Source: Collybia mongolica (taxonomy: Eukaryota > Basidiomycota > Agaricomycetes > Agaricales > Clitocybaceae). Taken from it: a stretch of DNA of 64,000 nt. The translations under genes and the position numbers were made by a program. Of the stretch, positions 12,456 through 22,718 are shown one piece after another (positions within the stretch are counted from its first letter, which is position 1; the number at the start of each line of letters is the position of its first letter). The notes beneath the pieces are model-generated. The model did not search any database. It saw nothing but the letters and a program-made list of their open reading frames with translations, and was not told where the DNA came from. The stretch is taken from contig JAAXNY010000006.1 of assembly GCA_013420905.1 (NCBI GenBank), positions 372,001 to 436,000 of the forward strand, written 5' to 3'.

Positions 12456-12700
12456 CAGACATAAGAAGCAAAGGATAAGGAGGTGTGGACTATATAGGTT
12501 GTTCCATTCCTCAGTATGCAGGCCTGCTACAGGACACTTCACCATTCTCAAAGATATTATAGATATAAAGCCAGCTGGTGGTGTGCTCCTCCTCCCTCTG
12601 CTTTACCATGCTGTCCAGCAGCATACTATAATGCACATTTTGGATGAGATAATCTGTGCAGCCACCATTGTTGGAATTGAACATGGATGATATACTCATA

Positions 12701-14308
12701 CAGTGGCTCAAAAAACTGCCCCAATGTTTGTACATTTTTGAAAGATCAATATGGTATGAAGTGCTGACATAAGCAGGGGACCTGGGGTAATTATGTAAGA
12801 TACTATGACATCGTGGCTTTCCAATGGACCCTGGATCATGTGATTTGGATCAAAACCCATTAAGCTATAGGCCAAACAAAATGATTACTCATTGGGGCAG
12901 TTTTTTGACCCTCTATTAATTTTCTATCTAATACTTTGTATGACCACCTTTTGCCTTTATAACTGCTTGTATCCGCCTGGGCATACTTTCTATCAGGTTT
13001 TGGCATACCTCTGGTGGAATTTCACCCCACTCTTCAGCCAATCTATCCCACAACTCATGTACTCCTTTGGGTGGTGTCGGATATTCTTTAAGACGGCGCT
13101 TGAGATGTTCCCAAAGGTGTTCTATTGGATTCATGTCAGGGGATTGGGCAGGCCAGCCAAGGACTTGAATGTTGTTGTCTTCAAACCACTGTGTGGCCAG
13201 TCCAGATGTGTGTTTGGGGTCGTTATCTTGCTGAAAGTAGCGCTCGCCATCCACCATTTCCAACTTCTCAAAACTTTCCTGAACTCCACTCTCCAAAATT
13301 TCACAGTATTGAACCTTGTCCATGTTCCCCTGCACCTCTATGAGCTTTCCCACTCCATTCCACCCCATACAACCCCATACCATGAGGTTTCCTCCTCCTC
13401 CATGTTTGACAGTAGGTGATGTTGTTCTATCAGATGGTGGTTCTCCCCTTTGTTTCCAGACATAAACCTTTCCATCTGACCCAATCCTATTGATTTTGGT
13501 CTCATCTGTCCATAGAACCCTTTTCCAGTCCTCCACAGTCCAGCTTTCATGATATTTTGCAAACTGGAGACGCCAGATGCGATGGGCTCGTTTGAGAAGA
13601 GGAGCTTTCCTCTTTGTAGCAGCATAAAATTGATTTTCCTTGAGTGCATTTCTGACTGTCTGGGGTGTGACAGGATTGGGGATGATGCCATTGATGAATT
13701 GGGTAGCCTGAACTGCATTATCAAGCTTCCCTGACTTGATTTGACGAATAATTGACTGTTTGTCACGAACAGACAGCTTGGAGGGGCGGCCACCAAGGTT
13801 GTTTTCTTTGTTTCCATCCACATCTTTGCTGATCCTACTGATGGTACCCTCCCCTAGACCAGTTTTCTCCTTGATTTGACGCTGAGAATAGCCCTCATTG
13901 AGGAGAGAAACAACAGTATTGTGCTGAGCAGTAGAAATGGCTTTCATGATGGTGGTAAGAGGTCAAGAAGATGATTGAACCAATTCCAACATGTCAAATT
14001 GATACAAATAAAGTCACATGACATTGTTTATTCTTCCCACAGTCCATAATGTTCTTGCATTGGATCATAAATGCCAGAATAATGGAAAATAAGATAAGGG
14101 TCAAAAAACTGCCCCAATAAGTAACCATTTTGTTTGGCTTATAGCTTAATGGATATTGATCCAAATCACATGATCCAGGGTCCATTGGAAAGCCACGATG
14201 TCATAGTATCTTACATAATTACCCCAGGTCCCCTGCTTATGTCAGCACTTCATACCATATTGATCTTTCAAAAATGTACAAACATTGGGGCAGTTTTTTG
14301 AGCCACTG
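12701..14308 (-). mobile_element. Tc1/mariner element, copy 1 (1608 bp)
   Basis: Complete DNA transposon flanked by TA at 12699-12700 and 14309-14310, the Tc1/mariner target duplication. Ends are CAGTGGCTCAAAAAACTGCC and its reverse complement. Terminal inverted repeats extend about 210 bp (roughly 12701-12913 and 14096-14308) with only a few mismatches. Each terminal repeat also carries, at its inner edge, an inverted version of the outermost motif (GGGGCAGTTTTTTGACCC). The transposase gene is intact, and a second apparently identical copy lies at 16582-18189. Confidence 0.95.
12928..13947 (-). CDS. Tc1-type transposase, copy 1
   Basis: Intron-less 339-aa DDE transposase. The N-terminal helix-turn-helix region contains LLNEGYSQRQIKEKTGLGEG, with a linker GGRPSKLS. 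The catalytic core shows the first Asp in VLWTDETKI, the second in FQQDNDPKHTS and the Glu in SPDMNPIEHLWE. I count 34 residues between the second Asp and the Glu, the DD34E spacing of Tc1 elements. No stop or frameshift, so it could be active. Its codons retain CpG, unlike the sequence around it. Confidence 0.96.
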   Translation of the reverse strand: MKAISTAQHNTVVSLLNEGYSQRQIKEKTGLGEGTISRISKDVDGNKENNLGGRPSKLSVRDKQSIIRQIKSGKLDNAVQATQFINGIIPNPVTPQTVRNALKENQFYAATKRKAPLLKRAHRIWRLQFAKYHESWTVEDWKRVLWTDETKINRIGSDGKVYVWKQRGEPPSDRTTSPTVKHGGGGNLMVWGCMGWNGVGKLIEVQGNMDKVQYCEILESGVQESFEKLEMVDGERYFQQDNDPKHTSGLATQWFEDNNIQVLGWPAQSPDMNPIEHLWEHLKRRLKEYPTPPKGVHELWDRLAEEWGEIPPEVCQNLIESMPRRIQAVIKAKGGHTKY

Positions 14309-14310
14309 TA

Positions 14311-15450
14311 AATATGTAATGCAGGAAGTGAGTGGTGTACTTCTCTGCATTCATGGGCTCATCTCTGGCTTGATATGTCCTGCAGGAAGTAAGTGGTTGT
14401 ACTTTCCCATGCTCATGGGCTTATCTCATGGCTTGGTGTATACTGCAGTATGTGAGTGACTGCATTTCTCCATATCTATGAACTCATCTCATGATTTGAT
14501 TGTGCTACAGTATGTGAGTAGCTGTATTTCTTAGCATCTATAAACCCATCTTATGGCTTGGTATGTGCTGCAGGAAGTGAGTAGCTATGCTTCTCTGCAT
14601 CTATAGATTTGTCTGATGACTTGATGTAGGAAGTAAGTAGCTGTGTTTCTCAGAATTCATGAGCATGTCTCATGGCTTGATGTCTGCAACAGGAAGTGAG
14701 TGGCTGTAATTTTTTGTATTTGTGAGCCCATCTCATGGCTTGATATATGCTGTAGGAAGTGAGTGGCTGGATTTCTCTGCATCTGTGGATTCATTTCATG
14801 GTTTGATATATGGTGCAGGGAGTAAGTGACTATGCTTCTTGGCATCAATGAGCTCATCTCATGGCTTGATATATGGTGCAGGAAGTGAGTGGCTGTACTT
14901 TTTTGTATCCATGGGTTCATCTCATGGCTTGGTTTGTACTGCAGTATGTGAGTGGTTGCACTCTTTGTATCTTTAAGCCCATCTCATGGCTTGATATGTG
15001 CTACAGTATGTGAGTAGCTATACTTCACCATATCTATGAGCCCATCTCATGGTTTGATATGTGCTGCAGGGAGTGAGTGGCTGTGCTTCTCTGAATCTAT
15101 AAGCTCATGTTAAAGCTTGATATGTATTGCAGAGAGTGAGTGGCTGTGCTTCTTGGAATCTACAGGCTCATCTCATGGCTTGATGTGTACTGCAGGGAGT
15201 AGGTGGTTTTGCTGTTTGGTATTTATGGGCTCATCTCATAGCTTGATGTGTGCCATAGGCAGTAAGTAGCTGTGCATCTTTGTCCATGGACTCATCTCAT
15301 GACTTGATATATGTTGCAGTATGTAAGCAGCTATACTTCTCTGATTCTTTGGGCCCAGCCCATATCATAGCTTGATGTGCACTACAGGATGTAAGTGGTT
15401 GTGCTCCTCTGTATCTGTGAGCCTATTACATGAATTGTTTTGTTGTAGAC
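14311..15450 (+). repeat. 63-bp minisatellite array (about 18 units)
   Basis: Imperfect tandem repeat beginning right after copy 1 of the Tc1 element. The unit is about 63 bp with core GCAGGAAGTGAGTGGCTGT, a variable CTTCTCTGCATCTATGAG part and CTCATCTCATGGCTTGAT. Because 63 is a multiple of 3, the minus strand reads as a 21-residue repeat (ISSHEM... ATHFL) for stretches, which I take as a by-product, not a gene. No CG dinucleotides are visible in it. Confidence 0.85.
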
Positions 15451-15654
15451 TGTAAGTAACCATAGTTCACCTTTATGCTTTTTTACAATTCTACTGGTTA
15501 ATTATCAATTATAGATATTGTCAAGAGCTGAAGTTACTCAGTCTTTAGCAAAGCTGGTTTGTTGCACCAGTTTCTGAATCTTTCCAAACAGTTTATTATC
15601 TTATATGCCTTTGATTAGTTTAAACATCTCTCATCTCCTCTCAATATTCAACCT

Positions 15655-16116
15655 ATGAATTACCCATGTGGTTTGTCATCTTTTCACTTCCAAACTTTGA
15701 AGAGATCTTATAATCCTTTAGCTCTTTCTATTATTGCAGAACATCTCATTATGATTTGTAACCAAGGGCACAAATTTTCTGTTGAAACTGTTTCTGCTAC
15801 AATTCTTCTCTACCAACAGTCCCTGCAGTGTGGCAAAGTTACAGAGGCAGTTCAAAAGGCATTTTCTGAATACCAAATGGACATATCTACTCTGCCAGTT
15901 ACATCTACTATTTCAAACAAGAAGGTCAAGTTCAAATATTTTATACCAAAAAGGTGTGCTATATCTCTTTTCAAAGTCAGCTCTAACCTGATAAGTATCT
16001 TTTTAGTCAAAAGCAGAAAGCCAAGAATGATGAGGCTGCTTCTTGGGCTAGAGAAACCAGGGCCAGGGAAAAATTTCAAGACATACTTTTTGATATCATC
16101 TTGGCCAATCAATTAG
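15655..16116 (+). pseudogene. unidentified decayed coding remnant
   Basis: Between the array and Tc1 copy 2 a frame reads for about 100 residues (including VTEAVQKAFSEYQMD and NKKVKFKYFIPK). After an intron-like GTGTGC...TTTTTAG stretch another frame continues as KNDEAASWARETRAREKFQD. It looks like an old split gene, but I recognise no family. The surrounding 15450-16580 is AT-rich and CpG-free. Confidence 0.3.
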
Positions 16117-16581
16117 GTTAGCTTGATATTACATCTTTATTTTTTTATTTCTGCTAATCCATTTACTTTCTTTCAACAAACAAGTAAACTTTGGAAAATA
16201 AATTTCATAGTGGAATAGTACAAAAGAACATATGTCTGATTTGTTTTCTAAAAAGGATTGCAGGAAAAATTGATATTAGTTGTGCTTTAAGGCAACCATA
16301 ATTTTTGTTCTGAATCCAAAAGAGATGCTTTGAAGTACAAGGCTGGGGAATTGATATGCAAGCCTTTCAGTTTAAAAGAAGAGAGTTTGCTGTCAATACC
16401 TCTACTGAAACTGCCCAACACTGCACTACCAGCATCTTTGGTGCACAGTGGCTATCCCCTCTTGTTGTATATGCCCTTGGTAATGAAAAGTAATCACAAG
16501 TGCAAACTTGCCTATTTGTTTTAGAAGGATATCCATTGTCTTTTCCACTACAACCTTGTCTAGCACATTCTATTTTTACTA

Positions 16582-18189
16582 CAGTGGCTCAAAAAACTGC
16601 CCCAATGTTTGTACATTTTTGAAAGATCAATATGGTATGAAGTGCTGACATAAGCAGGGGACCTGGGGTAATTATGTAAGATACTATGACATCGTGGCTT
16701 TCCAATGGACCCTGGATCATGTGATTTGGATCAATATCCATTAAGCTATAAGCCAAACAAAATGGTTACTTATTGGGGCAGTTTTTTGACCCTTATCTTA
16801 TTTTCCATTATTCTGGCATTTATGATCCAATGCAAGAACATTATGGACTGTGGGAAGAATAAACAATGTCATGTGACTTTATTTGTATCAATTTGACATG
16901 TTGGAATTGGTTCAATCATCTTCTTGACCTCTTACCACCATCATGAAAGCCATTTCTACTGCTCAGCACAATACTGTTGTTTCTCTCCTCAATGAGGGCT
17001 ATTCTCAGCGTCAAATCAAGGAGAAAACTGGTCTAGGGGAGGGTACCATCAGTAGGATCAGCAAAGATGTGGATGGAAACAAAGAAAACAACCTTGGTGG
17101 CCGCCCCTCCAAGCTGTCTGTTCGTGACAAACAGTCAATTATTCGTCAAATCAAGTCAGGGAAGCTTGATAATGCAGTTCAGGCTACCCAATTCATCAAT
17201 GGCATCATCCCCAATCCTGTCACACCCCAGACAGTCAGAAATGCACTCAAGGAAAATCAATTTTATGCTGCTACAAAGAGGAAAGCTCCTCTTCTCAAAC
17301 GAGCCCATCGCATCTGGCGTCTCCAGTTTGCAAAATATCATGAAAGCTGGACTGTGGAGGACTGGAAAAGGGTTCTATGGACAGATGAGACCAAAATCAA
17401 TAGGATTGGGTCAGATGGAAAGGTTTATGTCTGGAAACAAAGGGGAGAACCACCATCTGATAGAACAACATCACCTACTGTCAAACATGGAGGAGGAGGA
17501 AACCTCATGGTATGGGGTTGTATGGGGTGGAATGGAGTGGGAAAGCTCATAGAGGTGCAGGGGAACATGGACAAGGTTCAATACTGTGAAATTTTGGAGA
17601 GTGGAGTTCAGGAAAGTTTTGAGAAGTTGGAAATGGTGGATGGCGAGCGCTACTTTCAGCAAGATAACGACCCCAAACACACATCTGGACTGGCCACACA
17701 GTGGTTTGAAGACAACAACATTCAAGTCCTTGGCTGGCCTGCCCAATCCCCTGACATGAATCCAATAGAACACCTTTGGGAACATCTCAAGCGCCGTCTT
17801 AAAGAATATCCGACACCACCCAAAGGAGTACATGAGTTGTGGGATAGATTGGCTGAAGAGTGGGGTGAAATTCCACCAGAGGTATGCCAAAACCTGATAG
17901 AAAGTATGCCCAGGCGGATACAAGCAGTTATAAAGGCAAAAGGTGGTCATACAAAGTATTAGATAGAAAATTAATAGAGGGTCAAAAAACTGCCCCAATG
18001 AGTAATCATTTTGTTTGGCCTATAGCTTAATGGGTTTTGATCCAAATCACATGATCCAGGGTCCATTGGAAAGCCACGATGTCATAGTATCTTACATAAT
18101 TACCCCAGGTCCCCTGCTTATGTCAGCACTTCATACCATATTGATCTTTCAAAAATGTACAAACATTGGGGCAGTTTTTTGAGCCACTG
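16582..18189 (+). mobile_element. Tc1/mariner element, copy 2 (1608 bp)
   Basis: Same element as at 12701-14308, in the opposite orientation and of the same length. TA duplications are at 16580-16581 and 18190-18191. Every stretch I compared, including the terminal repeats and the few bases that distinguish left from right terminal repeat, is identical. This indicates very recent movement or homogenisation. Confidence 0.95.
16943..17962 (+). CDS. Tc1-type transposase, copy 2
   Basis: 339-aa DD34E transposase identical in predicted protein to the copy at 12928-13947. Same catalytic motifs (TDET, QDNDPKH, NPIEHLWE) and same intact frame. Confidence 0.96.
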   Translation: MKAISTAQHNTVVSLLNEGYSQRQIKEKTGLGEGTISRISKDVDGNKENNLGGRPSKLSVRDKQSIIRQIKSGKLDNAVQATQFINGIIPNPVTPQTVRNALKENQFYAATKRKAPLLKRAHRIWRLQFAKYHESWTVEDWKRVLWTDETKINRIGSDGKVYVWKQRGEPPSDRTTSPTVKHGGGGNLMVWGCMGWNGVGKLIEVQGNMDKVQYCEILESGVQESFEKLEMVDGERYFQQDNDPKHTSGLATQWFEDNNIQVLGWPAQSPDMNPIEHLWEHLKRRLKEYPTPPKGVHELWDRLAEEWGEIPPEVCQNLIESMPRRIQAVIKAKGGHTKY

Positions 18190-18191
18190 TA

Positions 18192-18560
18192 GGTATGAGA
18201 TGAGCCCATAGATTCAGAAAAGTACAGCCACTCACTTCCTGCAGCATACAACAACCTATAAGATGAACCCATAAATACCAAGAAGGGCAGCTACTCACAT
18301 ACTGCAGCATATACCAAGCCATGATATGAGTCCATGAATACCAAGAAGTACAGCCACTCACTCCCTACAGCATCTATAAGATGGGCACACAGGTATAGAT
18401 AAGTATGGCTGCTCACTTCCTACAGCACATATCAAGCCTTGAGATGGGCTCATAAATACAAAGGAGCATAACTACCTACAAGCTGCAGTATATGTCAAGC
18501 CATAAGATGGGCCTATGGATACTGCAAAGCACAGCTACTTACATCCTGAAGTATACACAA
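18192..18560 (-). repeat. 63-bp minisatellite array, inverted (about 6 units)
   Basis: Reverse complement of the 14311-15450 array, starting directly after the right end of Tc1 copy 2. Recognisable pieces are ACAGCCACTCACTTCCTGCAG and GATGAGCCCATAG, with degenerating spacing. The two arrays therefore face each other across 15450-18190. Confidence 0.75.
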
Positions 18561-18773
18561 AGCCATTACATCTGCAATGAGATGGACTCTCCTTCAGCTT
18601 ATAAAATACTTACCCACTGTTGCACCCATCCATTTTACAAAATAATGAGATAGGCTTACAAATGTAGTGTGACCACTCACAGTCTGTGATATATGTCAAA
18701 AACAAACTTTGTCATGTTTTCCACTACTTTCTTGGTTACTCTAGGTGTCTTTAGTGTAGTGCAGGCAACAAGA

Positions 18774-20057
18774 TTATTTGACATTACTAACCACATAATA
18801 AGGAAAGAAATCCATTACTCTTTTAAACATGGTAGCATAGGATATCCTCTCTATTTGGGGCTTCCAGGCCTCCCTTAAACCCCATCTATTTTGGCATTGA
18901 TTAGCTATTGTTATCCATCTGTATTCAAAAACTCACTTAAGTGAGTATTTCATCGCCAACTCCAAATTGTTTTGTTGCGTTGAAACAAGGACTGCTTGTA
19001 GAATATCACTGTCAAGAACTGTTACTGTACTTTCTACCAGCTCCAGACATTGCTGGTCTGGTTTGTTTAACTCTTGTACAGAGGTTAGTGTTTCTTTTCC
19101 AAACAGGCCAATGTATTTACCTACCTTGGAAATACACATGACCCTGGGGAGGATACTTCATCTTCTGCAGATACAAATGAGTGTTCTTCAAATTCTTCTG
19201 AACATACTCCAGTGCATTCTCCATTGCCTTTTTGTAACTATAACCTTGATCCTCCAATGCAATTATAGCTTTGACCTCAAGTGCCTCACACTTTGTAAAC
19301 ACAGCAATGAGTGGAACTGTTTGACTGGTCAGAGTGACATTTAATGATTCTCAGTATCACATTTACCCTTGCCTGTGCCCATCTGAGAAAAAAATTGGTT
19401 TTCGGCATATGTGATAGGACGGTCATCATCCATTGGAATGCAGTACCTTACAAAAAAAAATTGATTACCTCCTGTGTGCTCCCATGGGTGAATTGAGTTA
19501 AATTAACACACCAGATAACATGAATCTGGTCACGGAGTTTCTTTGCCTTCGAGCGAGCCAATACAAAATCCTTCACTTTTTTCAGTTCGTCGACACCACC
19601 AGCCTCAAACCCTCGAGAATCATGAAATATGAAAGTAGAATTGCTTTGAAAAACCATCTCGTTCTCGATGTCATGAAGCCCACGCTGCATTACAGTAAGT
19701 CATTTGCTATGGAGAACTGCCTCAACGACCAACCTGTGCACTGGGTTCAACCTTTGAGAAGTCAATCTGTGGCATATTTTGCATGTGAGTTTGTATACAT
19801 AGCACCTAGGTCACCATTTTACTGACCTTTTGTCCATCCTTGGTGTAGATCTCAGGATTGTCGGTTGTGTCACAGATCTTCTTGAGGATTGTTGTCTTCC
19901 CTGCGTTAGCTCTGCCGATGATGAGAACGCGAAACCGCCCAGCTCGCTTTTTCAAATCCGCACGCTTTTCTTCAACAGCCTGCATGTCGACATTTGTCGG
20001 GGCTAGCGAGATATTCAACTGCGACATATTATGTAACAGCTTCACACCCCAGGACAT
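18774..20057 (-). CDS. P-loop GTPase-like protein
   Basis: Multi-exon gene starting at ATG 20055-20057 (MSWGVKLLHNMSQLN; a second Met is 10 codons in). Exon 1 (19827-20057) carries the P-loop IIGRANAGKTTILKKI. The next exons give a DxxG-like HDSRGFEAGG (G3) and, after introns, VPLIAVFTKCEALEVKA, a TKxD-type G4 with Glu in place of Asp. Later exons include ALEYVQKNLKNTHLYLQKM and ELNKPDQQCLELVESTVTV. The last intron (strong GTGAGT donor) leads to ERISYATMFKRVMDFFPYY and TAA at 18774-18776. This resembles the large orphan family of TRAFAC-like P-loop GTPases in Agaricomycetes. Cellular role unknown. 3' exon structure is moderately certain. Confidence 0.7.
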
Positions 20058-22718
20058 AGATATAAAGACATCGTCTCTGGATTGGATAGTTTACATACTG
20101 TAATACAGAGCAGGTTGGGTTGTTGTGAGGATGTACAAACCGTTAAAAAGATACGAATAAACTTGTGAGTGGAAATCAATGATCTTCAAGTTCCACGCTC
20201 TAACAGTCTATTGGGCTCGCTTCCGAGTCCCGACCGACCTACATATTGTCCTCAAGTCACTCAGCAGACGTCCTGCCCCTACACCTGCATGAACATCGAA
20301 TATTGAATATTGAGCGCTGAGCACCTGTGTTTTGGCACGCAATGTTGGACCATCTATCCAGCCGAAGCGCCTCTCAAGAATATATCCAATTGGTCACCCC
20401 ATTTCGAGGACTGAAGTCACCAGGTGTTCTTTGCACCAACCGTCAGCACCAAGTATTTCTATCGACTTTATCTCTCATCACAATCATTCTTCGAAGCATC
20501 GAAAACTCCAATGCCCTAACCCTAACTCTAGCCCGTCCTCGACCCCCTCTCTGGCTTCGGTGCCATCACTAATGTATGGACTCTCATTGTATGTTCGAGA
20601 ACCGCCCCAACAGATACAGACATGTCGACGGTGGACCATGCGTCTTAAACTAATCGCAATATCCTCCATAATGCACCGCCCAGACGCTACAAGTATAAAG
20701 CAGCCGACCTGCTCGATTTTGAGTAGGGGACAGTCGTGCGTTTCCCGTCCCACTTTCCTGGCATCATGTGTTGACTAGATCTCACAGAATCGCAAAAATT
20801 CCAAGGCAAGCAGGAGCTGGAGCGCTAAACGGGCCGCTAAATAGTTGCTCTCATCAGGGGCGCGATACTGCTCCAAAACCTCTCAAGGCTAAAACATCAA
20901 GATTGAAGGACGTATATTTGCTACGTAGTGTCTAGTCTAGGTTTTCAGCGTGAGCCTAGATCCTCCTATCCTACACTAAATATCAATATACTCTTATAGT
21001 CACTCATCCACTTTCTCCTCATTGCTTGGAGGTCTTCACCGGCCAGGAACAACCCAGACATAATCACAGATGTCCTATTATACATTTTTGCCCAATCCCT
21101 CCACCCGAGAGTAAACTCGAGGTCGCTGCATCGTTCTCGCGCCAGCTCAGTCTCTGACCATCCTTAGCAAGATTTCGGCTTATCCTATAGGGCGTGACTC
21201 GAGTGCGTTGCGTCTCTCTTCACTCCCCCGACTCCGGAAATCTGACGACAACCTAGTTGTGAGAGCATCAGGACTCTACATAACAATTGGTCGTTTTGAC
21301 GCGTGATCACAGAGACTATACCTTCTGACCGGAATTGTTTAACTAAGAATTCCATTTCCTCCGCTTCACGCCAGCGTCGTTCCTATCCAAGTGGTTTCTG
21401 ATGCCACCCTGCCGAATACGGCCAGGCTGGATCCCGCCAGAATGGATGGTAAGGCGTCACCTGATACAGTATCAGTACTGGCGTCCCTCACGCCTGACGC
21501 GACAAACTTATTCTCGACCATCCCGGAGTTCAGAGTATTTGGATTACAGATATTAAAATAGTATCAAATCAAACCAAATACTCATATAAGGACTCTCTAG
21601 ATCAAAGAAATAAGATCCAATTGGAGGCGGGTGAATTGATTGCGACCGTAGTGTTTTGTAGGTGGTAGTTGGCTGGTGGTGGGTCATGATGTACTTGAAG
21701 TTGATGGTGGAACTCGGAATTTCCTGTTCTTGCGACGCTCAAGCCTCGTCGTAAGAGTGCCCACAATTCCGACTCGATTTTTCACTCTTTTTTCAATTTT
21801 GCTATACTGAAAGAACCAAGAGACAGGTGCTCTGCCGTTCTGGGGCCCTGGCGCCGTTTATGCAAGAAAATGAGGTTTCTGCTCAATACCCGACTGGGAC
21901 GGATGCGATAGTTGAGATACTGAAAGACCCTGCCGCAGTGCAGAACAAGCAAATGAGGTAACAGCATAGAGTTACGCTCAATCTTAGGCGGGAATATCGT
22001 GTATGCTGGAACGGGTAAGTCTCGCCGTACTTGGGAGTAGAGTCTTAGGGTGCTGTAAAGCCTGTGATCGTCGTAAAAATTCTAGGCGACAGGCAAAGAT
22101 GGCGCGTTTTGTGGTATACCATTCCTTTCGATGCATTACGTTTCTTCATACATATGACCAAGATAGACAGTGAACCTTTACTCCAACGCGAAGTTCAGCT
22201 TGTATGCATATTTGGCGAAATTGGATGTTGCGGATGGCCTTTCATTGAAATGTTCGGCCTCCTAGTTGGCTTTGTTGAAGGAAATCAGTATGGTGCTGGT
22301 CTCTAGATCAGAAGTTATACGCGTTTTCGCGAGCAGTCATAAGCTACTGAACAAGGTATGACCCGATCAAGCTCATTTTAAAGGCAGGGGAGCCCGAAGC
22401 GGCAATAATTGAGTTGGTCGAGAGAACGTTTCAATACCGGATTTTCTTGCTTGCTACGATTGAGTTGATGTAAAGTCGAAGAATCTATTGGAGTAAGGTA
22501 GATCAACTTGTGTTATGCCACCATAATTGATCTGGAATTGCGGCAAGGTCGTGTAATAGGAAGCTACATGCTGTGTGAAGCATATTCAGCGTAAATGCGT
22601 CTCTTCGCTGATATATGCCACCGGTCGAGATGTTGGCAAACAGGTCTCGTAAGTTACTGAATGATGCGATAATGGAGATTAAAGATATGAGTACAGTTTG
22701 GGTTGGTATTGACATATT
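20058..22718. other. 2.7-kb gene desert
   Basis: No frame with recognisable domains. Short open stretches around 20330-20780 and 22064-22306 lack splice support. Contains a short CCCTAACCCTAA run near 20514 and a 7-bp hairpin CTGATAC/GTATCAG near 21460. Base composition is balanced and CpG is present, unlike the 11-18 kb island. Confidence 0.5.

Noticed and set aside
12892..13419. 175-codon frame antisense to the Tc1 transposase
   Set aside because: Shadow of the transposase on the other strand; repeated at 17471-17998 only because the element is duplicated.
14657..14920. Minus-strand frame with 21-residue repeats (ISSHEM...)
   Set aside because: It is a by-product of the 63-bp tandem repeat, whose length is divisible by three; no start context, splice sites or conserved neighbours.
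20514..20527. Interstitial telomere repeat CCCTAACCCTAA
   Set aside because: Only two units; can occur by chance and there is no other sign of a fusion or subtelomere.
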